Origin: Rhynchopus sp. YZ270_cl-10
Lineage: Eukaryota > Euglenozoa > Diplonemea > Diplonemida > Diplonemidae
Reading direction: 5' to 3'
Assembly: GCA_964035575.1 (NCBI GenBank)
Contig: OZ037903.1
Location: 335,001-399,000 of the forward strand
Length of the DNA stretch: 64,000 bases
Shown here: piece by piece, positions 55,961 to 64,000 of the stretch
How positions within the stretch are numbered: position 1 is the stretch's first letter
How the letters are laid out: every line of letters starts with the position of its first letter
Notes under the pieces: model-generated
What the model saw: only the letters and a program-made list of their open reading frames with translations
Databases searched by the model: none
What the model was told of the DNA's origin: nothing
Translations under genes and position numbers: made by a program

Positions 55961-55972
55961 TCTGTGCATGGG
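55961..55972 (-). promoter_or_regulatory. Candidate trans-splice acceptor of the ICL gene
   Basis: On the minus strand, a long C/T/A-rich tract (CACACGTCTCTCCTGCTGTC and more) leads to CCCATGCACAG about 30 bp before the ATG at 55933. If used, it decides the start codon. This is inference. Confidence 0.35.
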
Positions 55973-56069
55973 TGTCGTGTGTTATGTTATTGTGAGTGAG
56001 TGGGTGGTGGGGACAGCAGGAGAGACGTGTGTGGTGGTGCTGATGTGAAGTGCAACACCCATGTATTGT

Positions 56070-56830
56070 CAGTAAGACCCATCGAACAGATGAAAGTATC
56101 CTCAAGCAAAGCTGTCAGTTCTAGTAGCTGGTAGATATGTTTCATCATTTGCATGGGGTGGAGCTGTGTGCCGTGAACATCGTGTGGTGTATCTCCCCAA
56201 CAAGCGAAGCCTAATATGGCACAAGACAGCACACATCAGGTATTGGATGCGGGTGGACACTGCAAAGGAAAGTGTGTTGTTGTGTTGTGTGTTGTCAGTC
56301 CATCGAACCATTGAAGAAAGTTATCCTCATGCGCAAAAGCAGTTGGTAATGTAGCTGTAAATTGTATCATCATGTGCAAGAGGAAGGAAGGGGAAAGTGT
56401 GTGTGTTGTCTCAGCCAGGGATAACTGTCAAGAATGGGTAGAATCAAAAAGACCTCGTTTCTCGAGGCTTTCATAAGGGGAAAGAAGAATCTTAGGATAG
56501 GTTGTCATCATGAACTGCAGGGTGTGGAGGCGACACAGCGAACACCAACATCTCCGGAGCGTTTCCCACTGAGTCACGCTATAAGCAGACACGCACAGTA
56601 GAATTTGCACTCCGTTTTGCTGCAGAAGCAAAGAAAAGGTGTTCAGTAAGACCCATCGAACAGATGAAAGTATCCTCAAGCAAAGCTGTCAGTTCTAGTA
56701 GCTGGTAGATAATGTTTCATCATTTACATGGGATGGAGCTGTGTGCCGCGAACATCGTGTGGTGTATCTCCCCAACAAGCGAAGCCTAATATGGCACAAG
56801 ACAGCACACATCAGGTATTGGATGCGGGTT
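56070..56830 (+). repeat. 580-bp alternating P/Q repeat array, copy 3
   Basis: P (56070-56295), Q (56296-56643), P (56644 to about 56830): 574 bp from P to P. The DNA is nearly identical to array 1, with small indels. Confidence 0.85.
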
Positions 56831-57129
56831 AACAACACAATACGTTCCTTCTCCCTTATCAAAAAAACACCCCACACCTTTCTTCTTCTTCTTTCCCACA
56901 CACACTCTCTCTTGCCTACAGGGCAGTGACCACCGCCAGAACCCCTCCCTCCCACCCACACACCCCATTCCCTCACTCTACCCGAGCATCTTTATGAAGT
57001 GGCCGAAGGTGCATAACGCCTCTGTGGACGCAGACGGTTCTATCGGTTCTATGATGGTGTCGAATCGCAGAGGAGAACGCTCATTCGTGCACAGCTGTGT
57101 GAACACCTCTGCACACCATGCAGAGGTGG

Positions 57130-58117
57130 CTATTCAGACTCGGAGCTTGCTTCGAGCTCGAGATCTTGGAGCGCGCTTTTGCGTGATTTGCGTTGCCGTT
57201 TTGGGCTGCGTTGCGCAGGTGGGGTGACACTGCCTACGTCATCCTCGTCACGTTCCCGCTTGCTTCCCGACATCGCAGCAGTGACAGCAGCGCGCGCCTG
57301 CTTCGCTGTCTGCTCTCTGTTGTAGATCTCCTTCTTCAAAACCTTCTCCGCCTCAGCCTCGCTATCAGTGTCCTCATCAAAGGGAAGCTCACCACAGGCA
57401 ACGATACGCACCTCTTGCTTCGGCGTGCAGCCGTCAGCTGAGTCTGCATCCACCTCCACTCGCGCAACTGTTAGTAATGATTTCAAATTGAAAAACAAAG
57501 ATGCATTGAGCCACCTCCAAAGCTTGCAAAGACAAACTCAATTCTCAAGAAAAATCAACTAAAATCAACAAAAAGAATAACATACTCGCGTGAACCACTT
57601 CCATCCCTTTGATGACGCGGCCAAAACAGACGTTAGTTCCGTCTAGGTGCGGGGCCGGCGCGAGCGTGATGAAGAACTGCGAATTGTTTGTGTTTGGGCC
57701 ACGATTTGCCATGGAGACACACCCGGGGACGGAGTGCTTGAGGGTGAAGTTTTCATCGTCGAAGCAGCCTAGGGCAGCTTTGCCGTTCGCGTCGAAGCGG
57801 GCAGCACATTCACCGGACTTTCCGTTGCCAGAGACGATGTCGCCACCTTGCACCACGAAACCCTTCTCAATGCGGTGAAACGCACTGCCTGTGTAGTTCA
57901 GTACAACGTCCCGAGCAGACCGTCCCAGCTCTCCAGTACAAAGCATGCGAAAATTGTCTGCCGTCTTCGGCACAACGTCAAGAGCAAGAAGAATCAACAC
58001 CCGCCCCACCTCCCTCCCATCAATCGCGATATCAAGAAACACCTTTTCCTTGTTATGCGTCGGGCCCTCCTTCCGCCATTTCTTCTCCATCTGCTCCTTC
58101 AAACTCCATTTGTGCAT
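57130..58117 (-). CDS. Cyclophilin-type peptidyl-prolyl isomerase with basic nuclear tail
   Basis: Two exons, 58117-57586 and 57467-57130, give 289 residues. The isomerase domain (about 25-178) contains FHRIEKGFVVQGGDI (with the catalytic Arg), NTNNSQFFITLAP, and PHLDGTNVCFGRVIKGMEVV. The Trp that contacts cyclosporin in human CypA is His here (APHLDG), as in several large cyclophilins, so drug binding is probably weak. After about residue 200 the protein is acidic and then basic: DEDTDSEAEAEK, SKRERDEDDVG, QRSPKRQRKSRKS, which suggests a nuclear protein, perhaps linked to splicing. The intron starts GTATGT and ends AACAG. Confidence 0.93.
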
Positions 58118-58400
58118 TTGTGTAGAATTTTTTTTTTCAAAAAAAAAATTCGCGTATATAAAATACGACGTGTATTCTGTTAGAAGAGGAAGCTAGTTGG
58201 ATATACCATGTGATTGTTTGATAACAGATACAGAGCGGGTAACGTCTAAACGGAGAATAGCCCACTTGGTGTACTGTATGATTTTGATGCCTAGTGAGGG
58301 TGTAATTCTTGCGCAGAATATGGCCCTCTGTGTGTTCTGTGAAGTGCAATGAGGAGTACCACACCCAGATCGAGAAGGGTAGATCATTATCACATACAAA

Positions 58401-58490
58401 GTGAAGTTGATAGTGCAAAAAACGCCTCTGGGAGACGCAGGTCACTGATATTCCGCGGGTTATCCAACCCCCAGAGTGTTGCATTTTTGG
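58401..58490 (+). repeat. Family F two-hairpin repeat
   Basis: GTGCAAAAAACGCCTCTGGG, AGACGCAGGTCACTG, then TTCCGCGGGTTATCCAACCC and CCAGAGTGTTGCATTTTT. The GTGCAAAAAA start can pair with the TTGCATTTTT end. Confidence 0.7.
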
Positions 58491-58897
58491 TAGTTGTCTA
58501 CAGGGAAACTATAAGCAGGCACACAGCCATTTCTCCATCCTGCCTGGGAAGGGATAAACAATGGGATGTGGGAGGAGAAAATGTTCGCTTCATTTTGTGG
58601 CATTTGGGGGGAGGGGGGGAGAAAGTACTATTTCTTTCCTTGAGACGGCTTCCCCACCCCTCCCCCAGTTCTCTCAGACGATATGACTGTTTTGTTGGTA
58701 TCGGCAAAAAAAAATAATAATGTAGTGATGATCCAAGCTTCACGTACTCAGTCACCCTCTGGGATGCAGGCACTGAAGGAAAAAAAACGAAAAACGCTGT
58801 GTCGAAGAGATACAGTAGGTAGTAGGTGATTGTGGAACAAAAAAAAAGAGGAAAATAAAATGCCTTCCCGTTGAAGGACAAAAGAGCTAGATAAAAA

Positions 58898-58990
58898 GTG
58901 AAGTTGTTAATGCAGGCACACACCTCCAACTGACCCACATACAATGCCAGCCCCGGATGCAAAGCATAAGTACCCTGCGGCCAACAACAG
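58898..58990 (+). repeat. Family E repeat, long form
   Basis: Same full-length form as 18099-18186, ending CCTGCGGCCAACAACAG. Confidence 0.65.
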
Positions 58991-59290
58991 ATAAAAAGAA
59001 CAAACCATGCTGATAGGGAGTCTCTACCACCCATAAAAATACACAAAAAAAAATTTTTTTTTTTGAAAAAGTTAGGACTCTCTCGTTTGTTTCGCTACAA
59101 CAGAGACGTGTAAGCAGAGAGATTAGACCTTCCTTTCGAGAACTCCCCCAACATTGCACATAACCCACACCCCCATCATACCTACTATTTCCCCCCCCAT
59201 CTAATTTCCCTCATTTCTCTGATATTTCCCTCCACTTTTTTTTTTTGTTCGGGCTAGCTCCATTTTTCTTTTTTCCCTCCCTTCTTTTCC

Positions 59291-62200
59291 TCAATCCGCA
59301 AAGGCTTCGTCAAAGGCGATTTCACAGTCTTCTGTTATTTGCGTCAGTTTTTCGGTCGCAATTTTAAGAGACTCAAACGGGGGAAGATCCAGGGTGCAGA
59401 TGCAGGCATGGCTTTCCGGGAGTGAGGTGGGTGTCAACTGCACGCCCTTGCTTATGGTGAAGAGGTGGAGACCTCCATTCGCACCCATGAGGTATCTAAA
59501 ACCCCCTACTGGGACACGACGGCTTCCTGTAGTGAATTGCAGGAGATTCGCAAGGCGGCGGCTGTCCTTTTCGAAAGACCGCATTACTTCCCAGAAATAC
59601 AGCACTTCAGGCGCTGTTGCGTCCATTCCGGTGTACCGTGTGTAGCGTGCCCAGTCATCCACATCGAGGTCGGGTGTACCACTCACGATTTCTCCCAGAT
59701 CGCTTGGACGCATGAGGCCTAATAGTTCGGTTGCAACCTCTTGGGCAAGGACCTCGCGCAATCCCTTCTGAATAGAGGAGATCTGCTTCATGATGCCGTC
59801 AGACAGCCGCCACTCTACCACTGCCTTTGCATACCCATTCTTATTCCCTTCTGTGACCACCTCACAGCATTCATCATCCTCTGAAGCAGGCTGGCCACTC
59901 CCGAGGTACACATCGGTGTGCTTCACTACATATTGCGGTGTTTCTACAGCTTCATCACCTGGCAACACAGCGTTCTTCGTGACCAGCGGGGGTAAGACCG
60001 AGGCAGTCCCGTTATCCGAATTTTCCTCCTCAGAGTGAATCAGAGTGTCGCAGTACGGCATTTCTATTCCAAGAACCTCGAGGTTGTTCTGTGCGATCCA
60101 GGCAAGCTTTGCATGGACTTCTGGAAGAACTTTGTTAAGCGTTTCCATTGTCGGTTCAGCAGGTGGAGTGGCATTGTGCAAACCATCGACCAACAAGGTC
60201 CAGACATATGGGTGGAGTGGAAGTTCGAGGGTCACTCTCTGCCATAACGCAAGCCCTAGAAGACGTCCTAAAATTTCGAATTCCTGCTGCCAATGAGGGT
60301 TTGCAAAGCGAGCTGCGGGGTTTGGAATATAGTATCGGTGAGTAGAGTCACAGGGCATAAGGAGATAGCTTGCTGGGTGGAGATACACGCTTTTTGCAAT
60401 AAAATCCAGCGCTTCGCGAACCACAGCAGAACCTACACTGGATTCATCACGGAAACGCACCTCCAAATCGCCTCTCACTAACACAGCGCTTCCTAGACCA
60501 GTTTCGTCACGGTGTTGTTGATGGAGGTCGGAAAGGTGTTCTGCAAGGGTGTTACCTCGGTTGCATTCAAGAAAGACTATACCCCAGTCGTCTTCGTCGG
60601 TCTCGGTGAAGTCGCCACGTAGATCTTCTGGTGCATGGTGTCTCCTCAACCTCCTCGACAACCATGTACTCTTATCAGCAATCGTCATCTCCGCCATCAA
60701 CGCATTCATTGTCTCCACATTCTCTGCAGACCCTTCTACACGAGAGAACACCTCTAACAACCCCCATGCCTTTGATAAATCCTTTTCGGCCGCCCCTCCG
60801 GGGAATTTGGTGTCTTGAACAAAAGATTCTGTGAACAAAATTTCGGCACCTTCTTCAATCTTTTGTGCACTATATCCTGAGAGCATCACGGATGGGGGTA
60901 GCGAGGCAGGCGGCTGGACCTCAGTGGTAACCCCGGTATAATCTGAGAAGGCAAAGGGGAGGGATGCGGAGGAGTCCCCTTCCTCCGTGGGGACAGAGTT
61001 GTTGTAGAAGAGAACGGCAGATGCACCACGCTCGTAGAGTGCTGCGGCTATTCTATGAAATGGATCTTCGTTGAGATAGTGCTGCGGGAACTTCACATCC
61101 GCATTGACCTCAGTATAGTCCTCCGGAGGGAGGCACAACGTCGCTGGAACCACCACCGCCTTTTCAGCAAAATCCGCATCCAAAAAGGCCTCCCCCTTCG
61201 TTGTCGTACAATGCGTTGCAACAAGCGGTCCCCCCTTTATTTCAGCCCACGGTGCAATGATTGCCTCCATCTCCACCCCATCTGCCACTACCTTCACCCA
61301 TTTCCGAGAAACCGAACGGTCAAAGGTGGTCAACGTTGAAATCCCATCGTAGGTTGCGTTGGGGAGGGTCGTCTGGAGGAGATGGTAGTGCTTCACGAAG
61401 AGGGTCGGCGGGAGGAGGGTGGACCCTGAGGTGCCGGTCGGGCCGTTCCGGTATGCGTCTGCGAGCGAGGCGATGGCGGCACGGCTGGACGGTCCTGAGG
61501 CTGCTATCATCTCAAGCAATTCAAGCGCATACTCACAATGACACGCAAGACTCGACAAACACCTCAACACAGGAAGACTCAACCAAATTGAACTAAACCT
61601 CTCAAGCCCCTCCGGAACACTCCTAATAAGAGACAACAATGCCTCAATCGCCCGCGCACCTTGCACCTGACTATCCTCATTGCACACAAGAACATGGCTA
61701 ATACAAAGCAAAAACCAATCCCCAAGAGAACTCTCCCCTCCAGAAAGACGCACATCACGGTCCCACATATATCCACTCCCTAAACGATGTAAATAAAAAT
61801 TGACAGTAATGTCCGACTCCATCACCATCTTCGCGATTTCTGGGACAATAAGCATCAGGCATATCCCATTGGAGATGACGTTCTCTTCACGCACCACTGC
61901 GCCTAGCTTGAGGAGGAGAAGCTCTTTGTCATGAAATTCGAGAAATTGTTGGGTAACGAAGTCGGTTGGCGTGGCGAAAAGAATTTCGAGCCAGGTTGAG
62001 GCGCTGTGGCGGGGGTTCATATACCAGCACCCACAGACTTCATATCCTGCAAGATCTTCCCCTTCGGTGTCAAATACGGGGGTGGTGTCGTTCAGCCAAT
62101 GAAGCATTGAGGCAAAGAACTGCTGCGCCGTTGTACGCCGTAAGGGAACGTTGCTGAACTCATCTGAGAGCACCACCGTCACCAGAGAGTATGCTGCGTA

Positions 62201-63124
62201 CTTCGCAAACCCATGGTGCAACTCCCACCCACGCAATACAGCCTGCAACAACCCCTTCACCAACGTCTCACACGCCGCCATTTTTGACACAAGATGCGGG
62301 GCCTGCCACATCGCCACACTACATATATACACACTCTTATCATACGATGTCCATATCACCCTCGGAAACAAAGAGAGCAACGACAAATCAACGTGCATCG
62401 CAACCGACAACGCGTCCAACTGTGCAGAAACTGCTTCCAAATTATCAGCCAAATACGGTTCAAACTCTGCATTGGTATCGTTCAATGCATTTAACGTCTC
62501 TGTCACCCCAGGTGGTGCAAACAAAATAGGGAGTGCATGAGAAAATAATTTAACCTGCGTGCTTTCACGATGCAGCGCCTCACGATGTGGGTCATCCGCG
62601 ACTGATACTCTTAACCCTTTAAAAAAGGAGTAAAATGCGTCATAAGAATGCCCCAAGGCTGACTGCGCACGCCCCAACATCAAATACCCCAACCCCGCAG
62701 TCGGTGCAAGCAGAATACACGAATCTGCGTCCCAGCAGGCTTCACGATGTTTCTTCATTGACATATACACTGCCGCCCTGTCTCCCATCGTTTCATGATC
62801 TTTATAATCCGCCAGAAAGGCGCGAGAGTATGCCACCAATGCCCCCTCCACATCCCCCTTCGTGACACATTCCTTCGCAACAGCCTTGTATTTGCGAGAC
62901 ACCGCTTTATTCTCAGAGGAGACGTCAGCAGGGACAACATGCACACTCGGATCGCTCTCCTCGGAATCGCTAAAAGTCATACGTAACGTAACACTCATGT
63001 AAAAGAGCAACGCTAATGTACGACGGCCGATATAGCCAAACCCACCACTGCACCAAGTGACAATAGTGCAGGCAGCAGCGATACTAACCCAAGACCCGTC
63101 AAAGGATGCAATATAGCTCGACAT
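59291..63124 (-). CDS. HECT E3 ubiquitin ligase with TPR and PA domains
   Basis: One exon, 1277 residues from the first ATG. After a hydrophobic N-terminus come TPR-like repeats (about 75-185: CVTKGDVEGALVAYSRAFL, DRAAVYMSMKKHREACWDAD, GYLMLGRAQSALG), of the kind seen in UNC45 and other Hsp90 co-chaperones. A long helical, armadillo-like middle follows. At about 630-760 is a protease-associated (PA)-like segment (AAALYERGASAVLFYNNSV). The HECT domain runs from about 845: PCDSTHRYYIPNP, FEILGRLLGLALWQ, and the end LPESHACICTLDLPPFES (about 1243), where the first Cys of ACIC matches the catalytic Cys of HTCFN. An insert of about 80 residues divides the domain. Start is uncertain: the first 42 residues may be untranslated and MSVTLRMTFSDSEESDP is a good alternative. 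The substrate is unknown. Confidence 0.88.
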   Translation of the reverse strand: MSSYIASFDGSWVSIAAACTIVTWCSGGFGYIGRRTLALLFYMSVTLRMTFSDSEESDPSVHVVPADVSSENKAVSRKYKAVAKECVTKGDVEGALVAYSRAFLADYKDHETMGDRAAVYMSMKKHREACWDADSCILLAPTAGLGYLMLGRAQSALGHSYDAFYSFFKGLRVSVADDPHREALHRESTQVKLFSHALPILFAPPGVTETLNALNDTNAEFEPYLADNLEAVSAQLDALSVAMHVDLSLLSLFPRVIWTSYDKSVYICSVAMWQAPHLVSKMAACETLVKGLLQAVLRGWELHHGFAKYAAYSLVTVVLSDEFSNVPLRRTTAQQFFASMLHWLNDTTPVFDTEGEDLAGYEVCGCWYMNPRHSASTWLEILFATPTDFVTQQFLEFHDKELLLLKLGAVVREENVISNGICLMLIVPEIAKMVMESDITVNFYLHRLGSGYMWDRDVRLSGGESSLGDWFLLCISHVLVCNEDSQVQGARAIEALLSLIRSVPEGLERFSSIWLSLPVLRCLSSLACHCEYALELLEMIAASGPSSRAAIASLADAYRNGPTGTSGSTLLPPTLFVKHYHLLQTTLPNATYDGISTLTTFDRSVSRKWVKVVADGVEMEAIIAPWAEIKGGPLVATHCTTTKGEAFLDADFAEKAVVVPATLCLPPEDYTEVNADVKFPQHYLNEDPFHRIAAALYERGASAVLFYNNSVPTEEGDSSASLPFAFSDYTGVTTEVQPPASLPPSVMLSGYSAQKIEEGAEILFTESFVQDTKFPGGAAEKDLSKAWGLLEVFSRVEGSAENVETMNALMAEMTIADKSTWLSRRLRRHHAPEDLRGDFTETDEDDWGIVFLECNRGNTLAEHLSDLHQQHRDETGLGSAVLVRGDLEVRFRDESSVGSAVVREALDFIAKSVYLHPASYLLMPCDSTHRYYIPNPAARFANPHWQQEFEILGRLLGLALWQRVTLELPLHPYVWTLLVDGLHNATPPAEPTMETLNKVLPEVHAKLAWIAQNNLEVLGIEMPYCDTLIHSEEENSDNGTASVLPPLVTKNAVLPGDEAVETPQYVVKHTDVYLGSGQPASEDDECCEVVTEGNKNGYAKAVVEWRLSDGIMKQISSIQKGLREVLAQEVATELLGLMRPSDLGEIVSGTPDLDVDDWARYTRYTGMDATAPEVLYFWEVMRSFEKDSRRLANLLQFTTGSRRVPVGGFRYLMGANGGLHLFTISKGVQLTPTSLPESHACICTLDLPPFESLKIATEKLTQITEDCEIAFDEAFAD

Positions 63125-64000
63125 AAATAAAAAAAGAAAACAATAAAAAGGGGGGAGGAGAGAGAGAAAAGGAGGAAAATAGATTGATCAAATAGACATG
63201 GTTGAAGTGGGGGGGGGGGGGGGGGTTTGTGTGATTTTTTTTGTCCAATTCTGTAAAAAGGAGGAAATTGAGGGGTGGAGAAGAGTAGGGGTAGGGAGGG
63301 GATAAAATAGGACTGTTTTGCTTTTTTTTGGGGGGGGACATTTTCATAATCGATTTTTTCTTCTTTTTTTTTGCGTGATAAATCACCTAAGTGCTCAATG
63401 TCCCCAAAAAGGGCGCTTTTTTTATTGTGACGGCAATCACTTTACATTTATGGGTATAAAGATCTGTGCGCAATGGTCGATGTCGACCTTTTTTCATTTT
63501 TTTTTTTCTTTTTTTTGATAATCCGGTTTAGTGTAGCTGCCATACATAGACAGGTTTCACATCTAACGTGCAAATGCAGCTTTCTTTGAAAACTTCTGTT
63601 GTATTAGTGTAGACTCCCGAGGATGAGTTCCACTGCACTATATAATTTTTCCTTTTTTTGTTTCAACAGTATCTACACCGAAGTGGTTCTATACTTGAAT
63701 GTCGCCCCCCAAAAAAGGGGGTTTTGTTGTTGTTGTGTTCAGGGAAATAGCTTGGTTTTTCTACAAAATCGGGAATTATGCGAACTCACATAATCCGCCT
63801 TTTGTAGCTATTCCCCTGGTTGTGTTGTACCAGGGTCTAGACCTTTGGAACAGCGGAGCTAAAATAATCACACTGGAAAAACTATTTTTTCTGTCTTTCT
63901 TTCTTCTGATAAATTGTTTGGAGTAGTGTAGTTGCCTCGGTTTGTGTTGCCCACAAAGTTGCGCAAATCTCCACTTTCCCAACTCTTTATTCAGGCCATA
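63125..64000. other. Window edge with C and D repeats
   Basis: No gene is seen. A short C-like box at 63517-63560, family D at 63583-63639, and full family C at 63908-63979. The two families occur about 270 bp apart here. Confidence 0.5.
63908..63979 (+). repeat. Family C repeat
   Basis: GATAAATTGTTTGGAGTAGT through GCGCAAATCTCCACTTTCCC. Confidence 0.65.

Larger units (their letters stand above)
58118..59290. other. Gap with family F and E repeats
   Basis: Family F at 58401-58490, a weak A-like hairpin at 58715-58757, family E (long form) at 58898-58990. An AATTCTTGCGCAGAATATGG hairpin near 58300 resembles part of repeat I at 42730. No gene. Confidence 0.5.

Noticed and set aside
54059-55999. 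646-codon plus-strand ORF
   Set aside because: It is antisense to isocitrate lyase and arises from that gene's strong codon bias; its protein is low complexity with no family match.

Overview
The window is nuclear DNA of a microbial eukaryote, most likely a euglenozoan of the diplonemid kind. Three observations support this. (1) All twelve well-supported protein genes are on the minus strand across 62 kb, the long one-directional gene array typical of Euglenozoa. (2) The gene at 1538-4145 has the C-terminal signature of paraflagellar rod proteins, a euglenozoan flagellar structure. (3) A pyrimidine-rich stretch followed by AG lies just upstream of many start codons, as spliced-leader addition needs. 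Seven genes also carry ordinary cis-spliced introns (18 in total, all GTA...CAG, mostly GTATG), which argues against kinetoplastids and against the odd introns of many euglenids. The species cannot be named from the sequence.

Layout (genes on minus, so transcription runs right to left): a 580-bp alternating repeat (361-1096); paraflagellar rod protein (1538-4145); KRR1 ribosome-assembly factor (4474-5724); proteasome subunit Rpn7/PSMD6 (7155-8714); Golgi-type mannosyltransferase (9243-11754); two tandem-duplicated secreted proteins with SAPPT repeats (12344-13822, 14399-15475); a transposon zone (15765-19926); an EF-hand/cyclic-nucleotide-gated channel (20792-25742) with a mobile element and a 9-bp minisatellite in one intron; a gene-poor zone of about 24 kb (25743-50382) full of small hairpin repeats, palindromes and TIR elements, with one small coiled-coil gene (46064-46642); a CIPK-type kinase (50383-52286); isocitrate lyase (54116-55933) between two more 580-bp repeat blocks; a nuclear-type cyclophilin (57130-58117); and a large TPR-PA-HECT ubiquitin ligase (59291-63124).

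The genes do not form one pathway; they are housekeeping, flagellar, secretory and signalling genes sharing a presumed polycistronic unit. The most unusual content is the non-coding repeat landscape: at least six families of 40-100 bp structured repeats (called A-F here) scattered through introns and intergenic DNA but not in exons; a composite TIR plus foldback element carrying a broken tyrosine recombinase; CAGGG-ended transposons with 6-bp target duplications; and a 28-30 bp module shared by elements that otherwise look unrelated.

Exon boundaries were set by hand from splice sites, reading frame and protein family knowledge. No alignment or database search was run.
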